A DNA stretch of 64,000 bases from Malurus cyaneus samueli (GCA_009741485.1 CM019236.1:33744606-33808605); one strand, 5' to 3'. Counted from the first letter of the stretch, positions 36,082 through 48,405 are shown. Numbers and translations are program-made. The notes: generated by a model from the letters alone, not told the origin.

Positions 36082-36274
36082 TTCACTAGATTATTTAAGT
36101 TGTGCCTGTTTTGTCCGTCAAGTGTTTTCCTCCCTATTCCTTATCTCAACCCATGAACCTTTTTGTTAGTTTTCTTCCCCCTTCGCTCTTCTCTACCCGG
36201 TGTGGTGGTGGAGGAGAGCGACTGAGCAGGTGTTGTGAGTGCCTGGCTTTTAGCCAGCATTCCAAACCGCAACA

Positions 36275-36279
36275 ACTGC
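36275..36279. repeat. Target-site duplication, right copy (LTR B)
   Basis: ACTGC directly follows the CAACA end and matches 35200-35204 exactly. Confidence 0.85.
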
Positions 36280-36604
36280 ACCGTTCTGTTTCATGCACCT
36301 GTTTGAGTGACCTGTACAAAAATAAGGTGAAGCTAGTTAAAATGAGGAAAACTTTTAAGTGTACAAAGTAAAGAAAATGGAAGCATAATTATCTCTACTC
36401 TCGTTTGATTCTGGATACCTTTGGTGTTATTTGTAACAGCAGGAGTTGAAAAGCATGAAGACAGAGTGTGATCTTTAAGCTTGTGATGTCTGGAATGAAG
36501 GGTCTTGAACGCCTTAAAGGGTCTTGAATATGACCGGGTAGAAGATGTAGACAAAGAATTGAAAAAGAAAGAAGAAAAACTGAAAAAAAAAAAATCAGGA
36601 AATG
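36280..36604. other. Unique DNA with a short direct repeat
   Basis: No gene is seen. GGGTCTTGAA occurs twice, 20 bases apart, near 36500-36530. A run of A lies near 36582. Confidence 0.5.
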
Positions 36605-36800
36605 GGACAAGTCTCTGGAGGCCAGAAAAATAACTAATGTAATGCGCCAATTACTTTTGAAAAGGATCTAAAAGAATTGCAGGAAATTAGACCAGTCAGT
36701 TTAACATCGATTTTTAAGTCTCAGTAGTATTTTTAAAGGATCACATGTGGATACATTCAAAAAGCACAGTTTGAGAGTAGACAATCAGTGTGACATAAAG
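36605..36800 (+). mobile_element. Old CR1-like LINE fragment (reverse transcriptase start)
   Basis: GAAATTAGACCAGTCAGTTT and AACATCGATTTTTAAGTC resemble the 'YRPVSLTSV' start of CR1-type reverse transcriptase. The following ATACATTCAAAAAGCACAGT fits the next block. Similarity is patchy, so this is an old copy and the limits are rough. Confidence 0.5.
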
Positions 36801-37966
36801 ATAGGGTAATGAGGTTTAAGTAATTTGTTTGTATGAATTTACATGTATCTGTTTTAAAGATATTACCATGTGAAACAGTGGGAGAGCAATGAACAATATG
36901 AAACAAAGCAACTGAAACAGCTGAAAAAAGGTCTCTTTGATTCAAGAACTAAGGCATGAAGCCCTCAGAATAGAGGAGAATATGGCAAGTGCAGCTAATG
37001 ACTGAGTAAGGCAAACAGAGGAATAGATATCTTGTCTTTGGCCCGTGTAGGAGTGATTCTAGCTCACAAGCCATCAATTCCAGAAAGCTCTGGCAGCACC
37101 CCTAATGGTTTCAGAAGCTCCTGGTGATCTTGCAGGGAGGATTTGCCCTTGTGTGTCAGATGTATTAAATACAGAGCACCAGAAAAATTCTGCCTTTTGT
37201 TTCAAAGGACTGAGAAAAATTTCCCACTGGAGAAAAAAACCATGCATCTAAAACATGTTTTCTGATATCAAAAGTATTCAGCTTAATGTGTGGGCTATGC
37301 ATATGGTTGGTGGAGCATGGAGAGGAGAACTGATGGAACTGGAAGCAGTAGAGAAGCAAGTGCATAAGAAAAGGATGGATCTGAATGTGTGAATGATGTA
37401 ATTATTTGGTATTTGCATAAAAAGAATATGTGGCTTTACAGAATTTTTTGGAAGCAATGCCCAGGACTTAATAGGCATGGCTGAGAGCAGGGAAGAAGGG
37501 CATAATCAGAGGAATCATTTCAGTGAAGTGTAAGACCCCCTGTAGGGATTACAATGAGACGCATATGTCTGATATAAAACTCACTCCTGTAAGCTGAGAG
37601 AAATGAAGAGAAGGTTTATCTGCTTTCAGATGCCGCTGAATTAGGGCTCTGTAGGAAGATGAGAAAACAATTCTGTCACATACATAGATAGTAAACTCTT
37701 CAGATAATATTCAAGTCACAAAACTGGGATGAAGATCTACATTTTAAACATCCCAAAGCTTCACTATATGGATGGAAAACACTTGCAGAAACTCAGAATT
37801 CAGTACAAATTTTTCAAACTCAGCCAAGAATCAATCTTTCTCTAAGAGCTGGGATGAACACAGGACCATAGTGATGACAAATGGCATACATCAGTAAGTA
37901 CACATTTATGCTCACACTAACTTTCTGTGGCATTTGTCATCAGAATAATTAGATCATTCTCTTTTG
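36801..37966. other. Unique DNA, nothing recognised
   Basis: AT-rich spacer with no gene or clear repeat. Confidence 0.55.
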
Positions 37967-39470
37967 AAAGAATCAAAGAATGGCTTGAGTTGGAAGACAC
38001 CTTGAAAACCAGCTTGCTCCAATCTCCTTACCATAGGCAGGGACATCCTCCATTAGACCTCTTGTCCTGTCATTACATGCTCTTGTAAAAAGTCAGTCTC
38101 CATCTTTCTTGTCAGCTTCCTTCATCTACTGCAAGGCTGCAGCTAGGTCACCCCAAAGCCATCTCTTCTCCAGGATAAGCACTCCTGATTCTCTCAGACT
38201 TTTCTCATAGGAGAGGTTCTGCACCTGTTTTAGTGTTTTTGTGGCCTTCCTCTGGACTGTGTCCAACAGGTCCCTGTCCCTCCTGTGTTGGGACCCCAGA
38301 GCTGGGTGCAGTGTTCCAGGTGGGGTCTCAGCAGAGCAGAGCAGAGGGGCACAATCCCCTCCCTCCCCTGCTGCCCACGCTGCTTTGGATGCAGCCCAGG
38401 ACAGTTTGTCTCTCTGGGCTGGGATTGCTCATGGCTGGGTCATGTCCAGCCTCTCTTCCATGAACACCCCAACTCCTTCTCCCCAGGGCTACTCTTCATC
38501 CTTGGAACTGGGGATTTCCCTGATCCAGGTTCAGCACCTTGCACTTGGTCTTGTTAAACCTCATGGTATTTCCACGGACCCAGCTCTTGAGCTTGTCCAG
38601 GTCCCTCTGGATGGCATCTTGTCCTTTGGGTGTGGTAACTTCACCACTCAGCCTGGTGTCATCTGCACTTTTTTCAGGTGCATTGATCCCTTCATCACTG
38701 ACATTAATGAAGATATTAAATCACACTGGTCCTAATACAGACTCCTGAAGGTCTTGTCACTGATGTCCATCAGGATCCCAAACCACTGACCACTGCTGTG
38801 TTACATGTGACTGTCTAGCTGTTTTCTTACAACAGTCCATCTGTCAAATCTACTGCTCTACAATTAAGAGAGAAGGATGCTGTGGAAGACCATGTAAAAG
38901 GTTTTACAGAAGTTCAGATATGCCATCTCTCCATTGGCAACTGATGTAGTCATTCCACATAGAAAGCCACAAGGTTGGTTAGGTAGGACTTGCCCTTGCT
39001 TATACTGTGTTGGCTGTCTCAGATCACCTCTCTGTGCTCCCTCTGCCTTAGCCCAGCTTCTGGGAGGATCTGTTCTGTGATCTTCTCAGGAACAGAGGGG
39101 AGGCTGACAAATTGGTCGTTCTCAGGGTCCTCCTTTCCACCCTTTATAAAGATGGGTGCAGTGTTTCCCTTTTTCCAGTCCCCTGGGACTTCATCTAAAT
39201 GTCATGACTTTTCAGATGTCAGAAAGAGTTTGGGATGCATCTCACTGGGTCCCATAAACTTCTGTACATTCAGGTTCCTCAGATGGTCACCAAACTGATC
39301 TTTACTAACAGTGAGAGGGACTTTTCTCCTTCAGGCCCCATCCTGCTGTCCATCCACTCAAGAGGCATGGGAAGATAGGCTGCCATTGAAGTCGGAGGCA
39401 AAAATGTTGTTGAATACCTTGGCCTTCTCCTCATCTGTTTCTACACGTTTACCAGCATTTTTGTCCTGCA
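37967..39470 (-). mobile_element. CR1 LINE, 1.5 kb, minus strand, with 3' end
   Basis: This is the longest CR1 here, read right to left. It runs from the reverse transcriptase (a relic of 'VPxDWxKG' near 39128-39180) through the catalytic box to the 3' end. The box gives SADDTRLSGE on the minus strand; the Asp-Asp codons at 38658-38663 are kept but F of FADD is S. An internal deletion near 38050-38070 removes part of the 3' region: the text jumps from CCATTAGACC to TCTTGTCCTGTCATTACATG. The 3' terminus near 37967 is worn. Stops and frame changes make it inactive. The plus-strand open frames over it are shadows. Confidence 0.9.
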
Positions 39471-39630
39471 TAAGTAATATTAAAATTAATCTCAGCTGTA
39501 CATGCAGCCACTGCTCTAAACCAATTAACAACCTGAGCTGGACATATTAATAAGAGAGGGAGAGAGGGTAAATGCAGGCAAATCATTAAGTTCTCTGGAA
39601 ACATCAAGGCTACATGAGAATTCAAAGGAG
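39471..39630. other. Short unique spacer
   Basis: About 160 bases between a CR1 and LTR C, with no recognised content. Confidence 0.5.
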
Positions 39631-39635
39631 GTGCA

Positions 39636-40573
39636 TATACTGGGTTTGTGTGGCCTATGACACACAAAAATTAGCTGAAAAAGAGGACTGAGGAGATGTG
39701 AGAGAAAGAGCCTTGTGGAAAACAAGTTCAGTGTAGAAGGAAGAGGAGGAGGTGCACCAGGTGATGGAGCAGAGATTCCCTCGCAGCAGCCTAAGGTGCA
39801 GCCCATGTGAAGCAGGTGTGCCCTGCAGCGCATGGAAGTCCATGGGGATGACGAGATCCACCCCCATCCCATGATGACCCAATTTCAGAGAAGCTGGATG
39901 CCCAAACAGACTGTGACCCCATGAAGAGAGGAGGCTGCATTGGGGCAGGTTCCAAGAAGGACCTGTGGCCCCAAGGAGAGAGAAGCACATGCTGGACCGA
40001 GTTTACTGGCAGGACTTGCGATCTCTTGGAGGACCCACATTGGAGCAGTCTGATCCTGGATTGCATCCAATGGAAGGGACCCACATTAGAGCAGTTCATT
40101 AAGAATGGCAGCTTTTGGGAGGACTCACACTGCTGGAGAAGTTAATGGAGAACTCTGTGTGGCTGGAGGGACCCTATGCTGGAGCAGGGGAAGCCTGTGA
40201 GGAGTCTTACCCCTGAGGAAAAAGGAGTGACAATGTATCATGAACTGACCACAGCCTCCACTCCCCATCTCCCTGAGGCAGACAATTTGAGAGCCACCTT
40301 GACTCCACGAAAAAGGAAGGGATTGAGGGATGGTATTGTAAGATTTGGTTATATTTCTCATTATCCAACTCTAACTTGATTGGTGTGATTGGTAATAAAT
40401 TTCTTTCCCCATGCTGAGTCAGTTTTGCCAGTAGTTGGTGAGTGATGTCTTCCTGTCCTTATCTTGACCCACAAGCCTTTTGTCATATTTTCTCCTCCTT
40501 GTGCAGCTCAGTAAGGGAGTGACAGAATCACTTTGGTGGGTACCTGGTGTCCAGCCAAGGTCAAGCTATCACA
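39636..40573 (+). mobile_element. Solo LTR 'C', deleted in its 5' part
   Basis: A plus-strand LTR of the same broad family as A, B and D. It starts TATACTGGGTTTGTGTGGCC, where the expected TG is TA, and ends GCTATCACA. Its flanks GTGCA (39631-39635) and GTGCT (40574-40578) are a 4/5-matching target duplication. After the first 20 bases it jumps to the later promoter region, so part of the 5' section is missing (938 bp against about 1050-1070). The GC-rich middle repeats 'CCCACATTGGAGCAG'-type modules. AATAAA at 40394-40399 and the CCTGTCCTTATCTTGACCCA block are conserved with LTR D. There is no proviral interior. Confidence 0.85.
40394..40399 (+). promoter_or_regulatory. Polyadenylation signal AATAAA of LTR C
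   Basis: AATAAA in TTGGTAATAAATTTC, followed by the T-rich, G-containing block TGAGTCAGTTTTGCC. This is the same layout as LTRs B and D. Confidence 0.7.
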
Positions 40574-40578
40574 GTGCT

Positions 40579-43500
40579 TGATGAAGAAACAGTTTTCTGT
40601 AGCCATCTGTCGGTCTCTCTTTTACCAAAAAACCCCTGCAATTTAAGGAATATTTTTGACTTGGTTGGCCTCAACTGAAATAGTATCTATGTGGTTCCCT
40701 CTGTTAAAGACAATGAGATTAGGTCACGATTTTCTGTGCATTTACAGAGGGCTCCAGTCTCACATGCCTGGAAACTTCCATAATAATTTCAGCTGCTCTG
40801 TGCTGGAGTTCTCTGCTTGTAGAAGGTGGGATGAACTGCACATTTAAAGGATGCCTGGCAAAAGCATGAGACCAACTTCTGTGTCATGTAGAGGTTCACA
40901 TAATCTAGCACCGCACAGACACTGAAGGAAGCAGACTCTGACATGAACTTGAGAGATTTCTGAACAATTCCTCATACAGGCAGTTTTTCTCCCAATGTGA
41001 AAGTAAGTGCCTTAGACAGCAGGGCCTCTTGACCCTGCTACTGGGACATGTAGCCACTTAAAATCCTGCATCTAACCAGGGTGGCAAAATAAGAGAGGAA
41101 GAATATTACCAAGTTGTGCTTTAACCAGTTACAGTGTAAAATATAATACTAATCAGTCCTATTCATGCCATGTTTTTTATGGTTCTCTCAGATGACTGAA
41201 GGTACAGGAAACCCTGAGTCGCTGGGTTCCATGCTCGTGGCAAACTGGAATTTATAGCTTTCTGGGCTGAGAGTAGTTCATGCTGTGCTGCTCAGTGAGC
41301 CCCCCTAACTCTATTTGTTTAACTTGAGTCCAACTGCGTAGTCCCAGTCCCTAATTCTCTGGCATCCAATATCACTCTTGGTCCGTGGTCATTGTACTGC
41401 TGCCATCTCCACAAATAGCAGGTTACTTCCTGGGGGAGCATCTGCTCCTGCTCTTTGCTGGCCAGGAGCAGGGCAGGAGACTGTGCTGTAGCCATTTGTG
41501 ACCCAGGAGGATGAGAATGGTCATTCCCTGCATGGTAGATTCCTCACAGCCTACTGCCTTCTGGTGTAAAATCATGTCCAAAAGAGAAGTGCAATCAAAG
41601 CCTTGCAGATTTTGCAAATCCTTGAGAAATAAAGCAAATTAAGTCCACCTAATTACTTACTTTTCTTATCCAGTTGTCATGACTAGATTGTTTTTTGGCA
41701 TCTCTCTCTGCAATAAATAGCACGATGGTCTGCTTGTCCTTGCTTGTACTATGTGGGTTCTGACAACTATTTAATTTTCTAGAGATCACCAGAAATTCAT
41801 TAAGCGTATTATGACTTCTTCAGGTTGAAATATTTCTTACACTAGCCTACTGGTCAGATTAGAGAAAAGAAAAATCGGAATATGAATGAACAATTTATCC
41901 CATGCTTCTAGAAGCAGAAAAAAAAATAAAATAAGGAAGAGAAATCAATCCATGTATTTTACTCTGTGTATGTGTAATTAGGTTGGGAGAAGAGTAAGAG
42001 AGAAAATTTTTTAAGACTACATATTGTGCCCATAAATTCAAAGACTGATTTTTCACCACCTGGTTCCCTGCACAGCAATGTTTCATGATATGATTTAAAC
42101 TCATAATAAAATCAGTTGTACTACCCAGAAGATCTGCCTCAGTTCATGAGCCTGTGTGCATTCTGGAGACTCAAGGCTGCTAAAAAGTATCCCAGTTTCA
42201 CCCTTATACTGGAGACTCATACACTTGAGTGTCACCCTAATGGCATTTTGTACCCTTGCCCTTTCTTCCTGCTTCCCTTTTCCCAGGGCTGAGCTGTTGG
42301 GGTGTCAGGAAAGTCAGCTTTTTTTCAGTACAATTGTTACTGAACAATAGGGACTCTAGCATTGCACCAAACCTGCATACCTGGTATTGCTGTAGCTCTT
42401 TTCCAAGAAGTGCACGACAGATGTGGAGTCAAGCACATGGCTCTGCATTTCTAAATTAGTGACAAAGATCCCTGCTGAATTTCAATCTGACCTGAAAGCT
42501 TGAGAGCAACCATATGGCTGCCCTCCATAGCTGAGGTTACTGCCTTTGGATTCAGTTGGCTCTTCAGATTTGAGTAGTCTAATTAAATCTGCCCACTTCT
42601 CCACACAGATAATTATCAGCCTTTCTATTACTCATGTTACTGCACATCATCCCCTCTCGATGACTTTATTCATTTCAGACAGGGACAGCAGGTGCCAGAT
42701 GGCAAACCTATGCTGTGTGATACTCGGTATTTCTATCACTTGGTGCTTAGAGTTTCACCTTGCTCCTGTGCATTAGCCTGATGGGGATGATTGCCTTGGT
42801 TTGCTTTAATAAGCTCTGGAGCATGGGAAGTGATAGTGTGTCATTGATTTGGAGGAGCAGTTTAAAGGCAATGAACATTGTTACCGTCCATAGAAAAAGG
42901 GACTGGCTGTAGCCTCTTAGAGTTTCAAGGAAAAGAACAGCTTTCAATTTCAACGAGTATATTAAGTGCTCTTTAGGTTAGGCTGCAATTTAGTAAAGCA
43001 ACCCTGACTCCAGGTTCAATTATAAAGGCCACATTTTTCCTTAGAAGGAAGTTGAACACAAATAGGCGGCATTCCCTGCTTGCTGGTGGTAGTAGCAGCT
43101 GTATAGGAAGCCACAGTGGCCACTAGAAGGTGCATTTTCCATTTATTTTAAGCATGCTCTGCAACCAAAGACAATGGGTAGGGGTAAGTCTGTTTTCCTC
43201 CTGAAACTGTAAATTACATGAATAAAAAGAAAAGAAAGAAATTGAAACATGAACAGACAAAGACTTTGTTTATTTATTGCCAGGAGAGACCCATTACGAT
43301 TCAGCACTGTGTTTCCATGGCATCCCAGAGGCATAAACAGAAAATACAGGCTAATGCATTCAGTTAGACAGAGATTTTAAAGTCTAATGCACAATCTAAG
43401 TATATATCACATATGCCCACTATTTATTTATCTATTCTATATATTGCAGTGAGACAGAGAACTCGCTAACTATTCCAGGGCTCTAATCCATTTACATATG

Positions 43501-46500
43501 TATCTCCTGCAGATGTCCAGGACTCATGGGAGATATATGTAAGCAGTGTTAGTTGGTACTCTTTCAGATTCCTCTCATTTCTCTCCATGCCATTCTTGAC
43601 TTTGCTACTATTCTCATGTCTGTAAGTATCTCTCTATTATTTCTAGTTAGGAAGCCCAAAGTAAGTTCATAGATCCAGCTCTTCAGGACTGGATTCTCCT
43701 TCATCCCTTTTTCCTGGTTGGTTAAGCATCCCTGCCTGTTTGTTGAGCATTTCCATTCATGACTACAAATGCCAAGGCTTGTGCCATTTCTCCCTCCTTA
43801 GTTCAAAAACACCCTTTTCAAATCTGTGCAATATATCCGAGATTATTCTTTCTCCTTGCAACTTATCTTTTAGCTTCAGAGCATAACAATTACAAAAGCT
43901 CATCTTACTACCAAAATGTTATGAATGGTGTGGAGATGATAGCACCTACCTACCCTTCCATCAGATTTCCCTCTGCTTATGGGGAGTATGAGAAGAGTTT
44001 GTTCATCATGCTGCAAGAAGGTTGGAAGGGTATGCTAGAGTGCAGGATTCCTTGGAGGAAGCATTTTAGGCTTTCCCATGTCTTTCCCATGCAAGGTCTT
44101 TTGGTTTGTGAAATTGCCTCCCAAAGGATATGGTGTAGGCCCGTTTGCTGCTTTAAAATGCTCCTAGGCAGCTGTAGAATGCACATAGGGCCCTCTCTAG
44201 GTTTGTCTCTTGGGCAGGAATGCTTTTCAAAGGGGATTTTCATTAGAATAAATGCCTTGGTTGATATCAATTATTGGTAAACATTTAGAGATTCTCTGGG
44301 TTTTGGTAAATATTTTTCGGTGAAAAGGGTTTACTAATGCCACAAGTTTAGCAACAATGAATCTCTCCATGTCATTTCATCAAACCTTTGATAAAATCTC
44401 ACAGCTACTACTCAGGCAGCAGCGGCACAGTTAATCTGCAGATCTCATGAAAGGTCAAGGCACAGTCTCCATCTAAAACTCCGCTTGCCTCTCGACATCT
44501 CAGTGATCTGCTTAACTGGGTCATCAGATCTGAGACTGGGGAAAATTCAGACACTCTGAATGCCTGTTCAACTCAGGGCTTTCTTCCATCTCTGAGCCTG
44601 AAGGCCCTGGGATCTTCAGCCCTGGGAGAGCCTTGTCTCTGAAAGTGGGGTGTGATCCATAGGTGATGGGAGAATGTGAAGATCTGGTGGAATAATGTCT
44701 GTCTTTTGAGTTTGCCAATCATTAAATGAGCAACAAAATAAGCTTTGAATGAAAAGTCATTGCATTTAAAATATCTTTACCATTAATTTTTAACGGCACC
44801 CTTCTTGAACACCGTGCAATGGTAAGGTTACAGAAGAAGAGCTGGAGCTATTTTGTATTCAGTTACCCTTTCTGTTGAAAAGACAAACTGAAGTTTCTTG
44901 GGAAAACAGCTTGGGAAGGAGTGAAATAACCCAGTGTGCTTTTCCAGGTAACCTCTTTCTTGTGGGATCCATACATTTGAGATGGGCAATGGAACAGAAA
45001 ATGGAGAATAGTTTCACAAAGAAGAGCAAAAAGAGGTACTATCTATATATCTATCTATAACAAAAAGACTGTCCCTGTGGTTCAAAGGTTTTCTGTTTAA
45101 GTCCTTGGCAAAGAAACATAGAAGAACATTTGTAAATGTCTTTTAGCATTCTTTTCTGTATTAGAGAAAAAAGGGAATAAACTCGAGGGAAGAGTAAGGG
45201 GGAAAAATTAGAAAAGAACAGGTGGTGGGGTAGGGCATAACACACATGGAGGAAGAGGAATGTAAAAGGAGTTTTATTAATGTGGGTAGAGGAGCTGAAA
45301 GAAGAAAAAATCACCCATACTATCCAACAGATTGTGTAAATCTTCTCCACCCCCTTTTATGTTTACATTGAACAGTTTCATAACATAATCTCCTCTTACC
45401 AGAGCTGATCTGACTGGAAAATATTTTATTTAAATAGAATTTTTTATACATAAATTATTAATTGTTATAAATAATTAGATAATTAAAAAAGCACTCCATT
45501 GCACATATTATTTACTCTCACTGAAAATATATTTCTTTAGGTGTTTTTCGGAAGACTGTTTTGCCCTTCTAAGAGGTAGAACCTTGGAAGAAAACACTAC
45601 AACATAAAGCATAGCTTGTACATAGTGAAAAAAATTGCTCCTTTTGAAGTAGAAGGTTACAAAAAAAATGTATGCTAGATAAATTTTAGAATCCAGTTTA
45701 GAATCCATACTGACCTTATGATTTGTTTTGTAACATGCGAACTGTCTCCCTCTTAAGCTAACAGGATTTTGGTTTGCTCATCTCTTGCATAATCTATGGC
45801 TGGATCAAGTGTGCTCTCATAAACATCAAAGACAATTCTGCTGAAATCAATTCCATCTGTGTAACTTATGTTGCAAGGTTAAAGTTACACAGTAAAAATA
45901 GCACAAAAAGTGATCTTGTACAATGACTTCCACTGAGATTTGTAACAGCAAGTGAGAAGTGAGTTTAGTATTCTCTTTCTGGACAGAGTTGTCAAAGACA
46001 ACTCAAGAGAGAAGGCAGGAGCTTGAAACAAAACCTATTGAGTTTTCGAGCAAAAGAAATGGAAGAGCTTCAAAAAGGAGTTTCAGAGGGGTAGCCGAGT
46101 TGCATCAGCATTTCCCTCTGGACTCTCTGAAGTCTGATAAGGCTACATACTGCACTGCTGAAAGGTGAATACTCTCACAGGACCAACAGGGATGTTTTCT
46201 GTTTCCAGGTTTACTGCCAAGGCTCTGGAATTAGGAGATGCTAACTTGAGCTATTTAATACTTCTAACACAGCTACTGTTGTTGCTTCTAATATTACAGA
46301 TAATGAAAATATTATCAGTTTGCCAAGGACTTAATATTTGGGAATGAAATAGGACCTGGAAAAGCTCCTATGCTAGAGCAGAGAGAGAAATATCATGTCA
46401 GAGGAACAAATTTATGAGGTATGAGACTGACACTTAGCTCAAGTTCAGTGAGTAGGGGGCTTAGCCAGGAGATTGCTGGGTTTGAATGGGCTACTGCTGG

Positions 46501-47528
46501 TGGCACGAATCCTGCCTGGCTCTGCTTCACTGTCTGGCAGTGAGAAACTGCCTCTTCAAGGATAACCCCAGCATGCCCACCTCTGTGAGTGCTGATCACC
46601 TCTTCTCAACCCTAGGCCCACTCTCTGCCGTGTGAAAACAAATTTCCTTGTCCATAGTACCTCAGTTAAAACAAATGCTATTTTGCTGATAATTGTGAGT
46701 TTTGCATTTGTGGGAGTTACTTGGTGGGAACAGTGTGAAGCCTTGAAGTGGACCTGAGTGCAATATTCCAATTTTTTTTCTTACTCTAAAATATTACAGA
46801 ATTTGAGAAAGCCAATTTAATGTTGATATGCAGAAGTGAAAAAGATGGTGACCCCATGGCTTAATTTTTAGCTTCAAATGAGTTGGTCCAAGTGCCACTG
46901 AAAATTAGCTAGACATTTACATTTAAGGCAATAGATTTAATTTATTCAAAGTCCAAGTTACAATTTAAGCACTTTGGAATAGAATCCAGAAATGAACACA
47001 TCACATATTTGTGGTACAAAGAGAATAATTTTTACATTATTTTTATGGCTTTTTTGAAATGAATGGGCAACAGAGAAGTAGATAAAAAGTTTTCATTTCT
47101 TTATACTCTCTTAATTGTGATGACTATGATATTTTCATTGTCTTTCAAAGAGAAATGAATTATTACTACCCATTGCCTATTAAATCAGCCTGTGTAGACT
47201 GGTTATTGTTTCAAATTATAGTGTTATGCACTATTCAATACCCAAAACTCAACTATTAATATACAAAATAACAGAAATTCTTGAGTTTTAAACTTCAACT
47301 CGTTTCTCCAGAGATCATTTTGTCAGTTCTTTCTGCAAAACATAACATTATAATTTGTGCACCAAATCAGATGCTTAGAACAGATAAATCAAGGACAATT
47401 ATGCAATATATTTAGATTAAAGAGAGCATGAAACCATCCAAGAATCTTGGTTCAAGTTTTGCATGTCTCTCTTGCTCATACACAAGACCAGAAAGAGACA
47501 GGAATGGGTGCTGATTCCCTGACTTTTG
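40579..47528. other. 7 kb unique AT-rich DNA, no supported gene
   Basis: No gene, RNA or clear mobile element. The open frame at 43759-44280 (plus, 173 codons) is long for this DNA, but its predicted protein has no domain or signal I recognise. A short TATC run lies near 45043-45058. The rest shows nothing. Confidence 0.5.
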
Positions 47529-47533
47529 GCATT

Positions 47534-48087
47534 TGTATTATTTTTGGCTGGGATAGTGTTAAAATTCTTCACAGTTAGTGAGAAACTGCATTTTGGATTT
47601 GTGCTGGAAAGAGTGTTGATAACTTGGGAATGTTTTCACTACTTCTAAGCAGTGTTTACAGACTATGAATGCCTCTTCTGCTCCTCACTCCACCAGCAAG
47701 GGGGCTGGAGGTGCACAAGTTGTTTGAAAGTGATGCAGCTGGGACAGCTGACCCCAGGTGACCAAAGAGATATTCCATATGCCATGTGATGTCATGCTCA
47801 GCAGACAAAGCTGAGGGGTGGAGGATGGTGGGGATGCTGCCTGTCAGGGACAGGATAGTCTTGGATCAGTAGGTGGTGAGCAATACATTTGCGTCATTTG
47901 TTTTCCTATGTTTTGTTTTGTTCCACTCTCTTTCCCCGCCCCAACCTACCTTTCAAAATAATTATTAATCTGCCTTTATCTCAAGTCATGAGCATTTACA
48001 CTTTTCCTTCTATTTCTCCCCCATCATGCAGAGGGGAGGAGTGTCTGTGTGGTGCTCAGCTGTCTCCTGGGGTTAACAGCAAGAGCA
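47534..48087 (+). mobile_element. Solo LTR of a second endogenous retrovirus family
   Basis: A plus-strand LTR of a common avian family, distinct from A-D. Recognised blocks in order are: TGTATTATTTTTGGCTGGGA (start); GATTTGTGCTGGAAAGAGTG; CACTCCACCAGCAAGGGGGC; GGGACAGCTGACCCCAGGTG; the TGATGTCATGCTCAGC promoter block; TCTGCCTTTATCTCAAG; and a final TGGGGTTAACAGC. The CRE (TGACGTCA in the family) is TGATGTCA at 47787-47794, which is CpG decay. The usual polyadenylation signal ATTAAA before the 'CTTTATCTC' block is worn to TATTAATC. No proviral interior and no clear target duplication are seen. The right end is approximate. Confidence 0.8.
47787..47794 (+). promoter_or_regulatory. Decayed CRE/ATF site in LTR promoter
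   Basis: TGATGTCA is one transition away from the palindromic TGACGTCA that I expect at this position of the LTR family. It is followed by TGCTCAGCA, a MAF-like half site. CREB/ATF binding would be weakened. Confidence 0.5.
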
Positions 48088-48256
48088 GCCTGTGTATGGC
48101 ATCTCAGTGCTCAGTCCTTTCCAGAGTGAACAAGCTGCCTCCCTGTGCGACACTGTAACGACTCTCAGTGCAAGCAACAAAGATTAGATTACACCAGGTT
48201 TGCCTCTGTCTACCTACAGAGGTTATACTGTCATTTATACACTATCATGTGTCATA

Positions 48257-48405
48257 TCATCACAGAATCACAGACTATGCTGAGGACCTGAAAGCACCCA
48301 CATGGATTATCAAATTCAGTTCTGAGCCCTGCACAGCATAATCCCAAAAGTCATACTGCGTGCCTGAGAGCATTGTCCAAATGCTTCTTGAACTCTGTTA
48401 GGCTG
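48257..48405 (-). mobile_element. CR1 LINE 3' end, minus strand
   Basis: It starts with ATCATCACAGAATCACAGAC, the reversed CR1 terminal repeat. It runs into GTGCCTGAGAGCATTGTCCA and AATGCTTCTTGAACTCTGTT, the 3' region of a CR1 subfamily on the minus strand. It is truncated after about 150 bases. Confidence 0.75.

Larger units (their letters stand above)
35205..36274 (+). mobile_element. Solo LTR 'B' of an endogenous retrovirus, intact ends
   Basis: A complete 1070-bp LTR in plus orientation. It begins TGTGTTGGTTTTGC and ends CCGCAACA. A perfect 5-bp target duplication, ACTGC, flanks it (35200-35204 and 36275-36279). No gag, pol or env interior adjoins it, so it is a recombination-derived solo LTR. 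A CCAAT box (GGGCCAATTA, about 35351) and a TATA-like CATATTTAGAAG (about 35389-35400) lie in the promoter part. AATAAA at 36076-36081 is the polyadenylation signal. The middle is GC-rich, with about one unit of the minisatellite seen eight times in LTR A. It and LTR A appear to be the same subfamily in opposite orientation. The ERVL-type assignment rests on the 5-bp duplication and is inference. Confidence 0.92.

Noticed and set aside
38233..38748. Plus-strand open frames of up to 164 codons
   Set aside because: They are antisense to the minus-strand CR1 and reflect its GC-rich 3' region.
43759..44280. 173-codon plus-strand open frame as a gene
   Set aside because: Starts and ends without splice or promoter context; no protein family recognised; residues look random.
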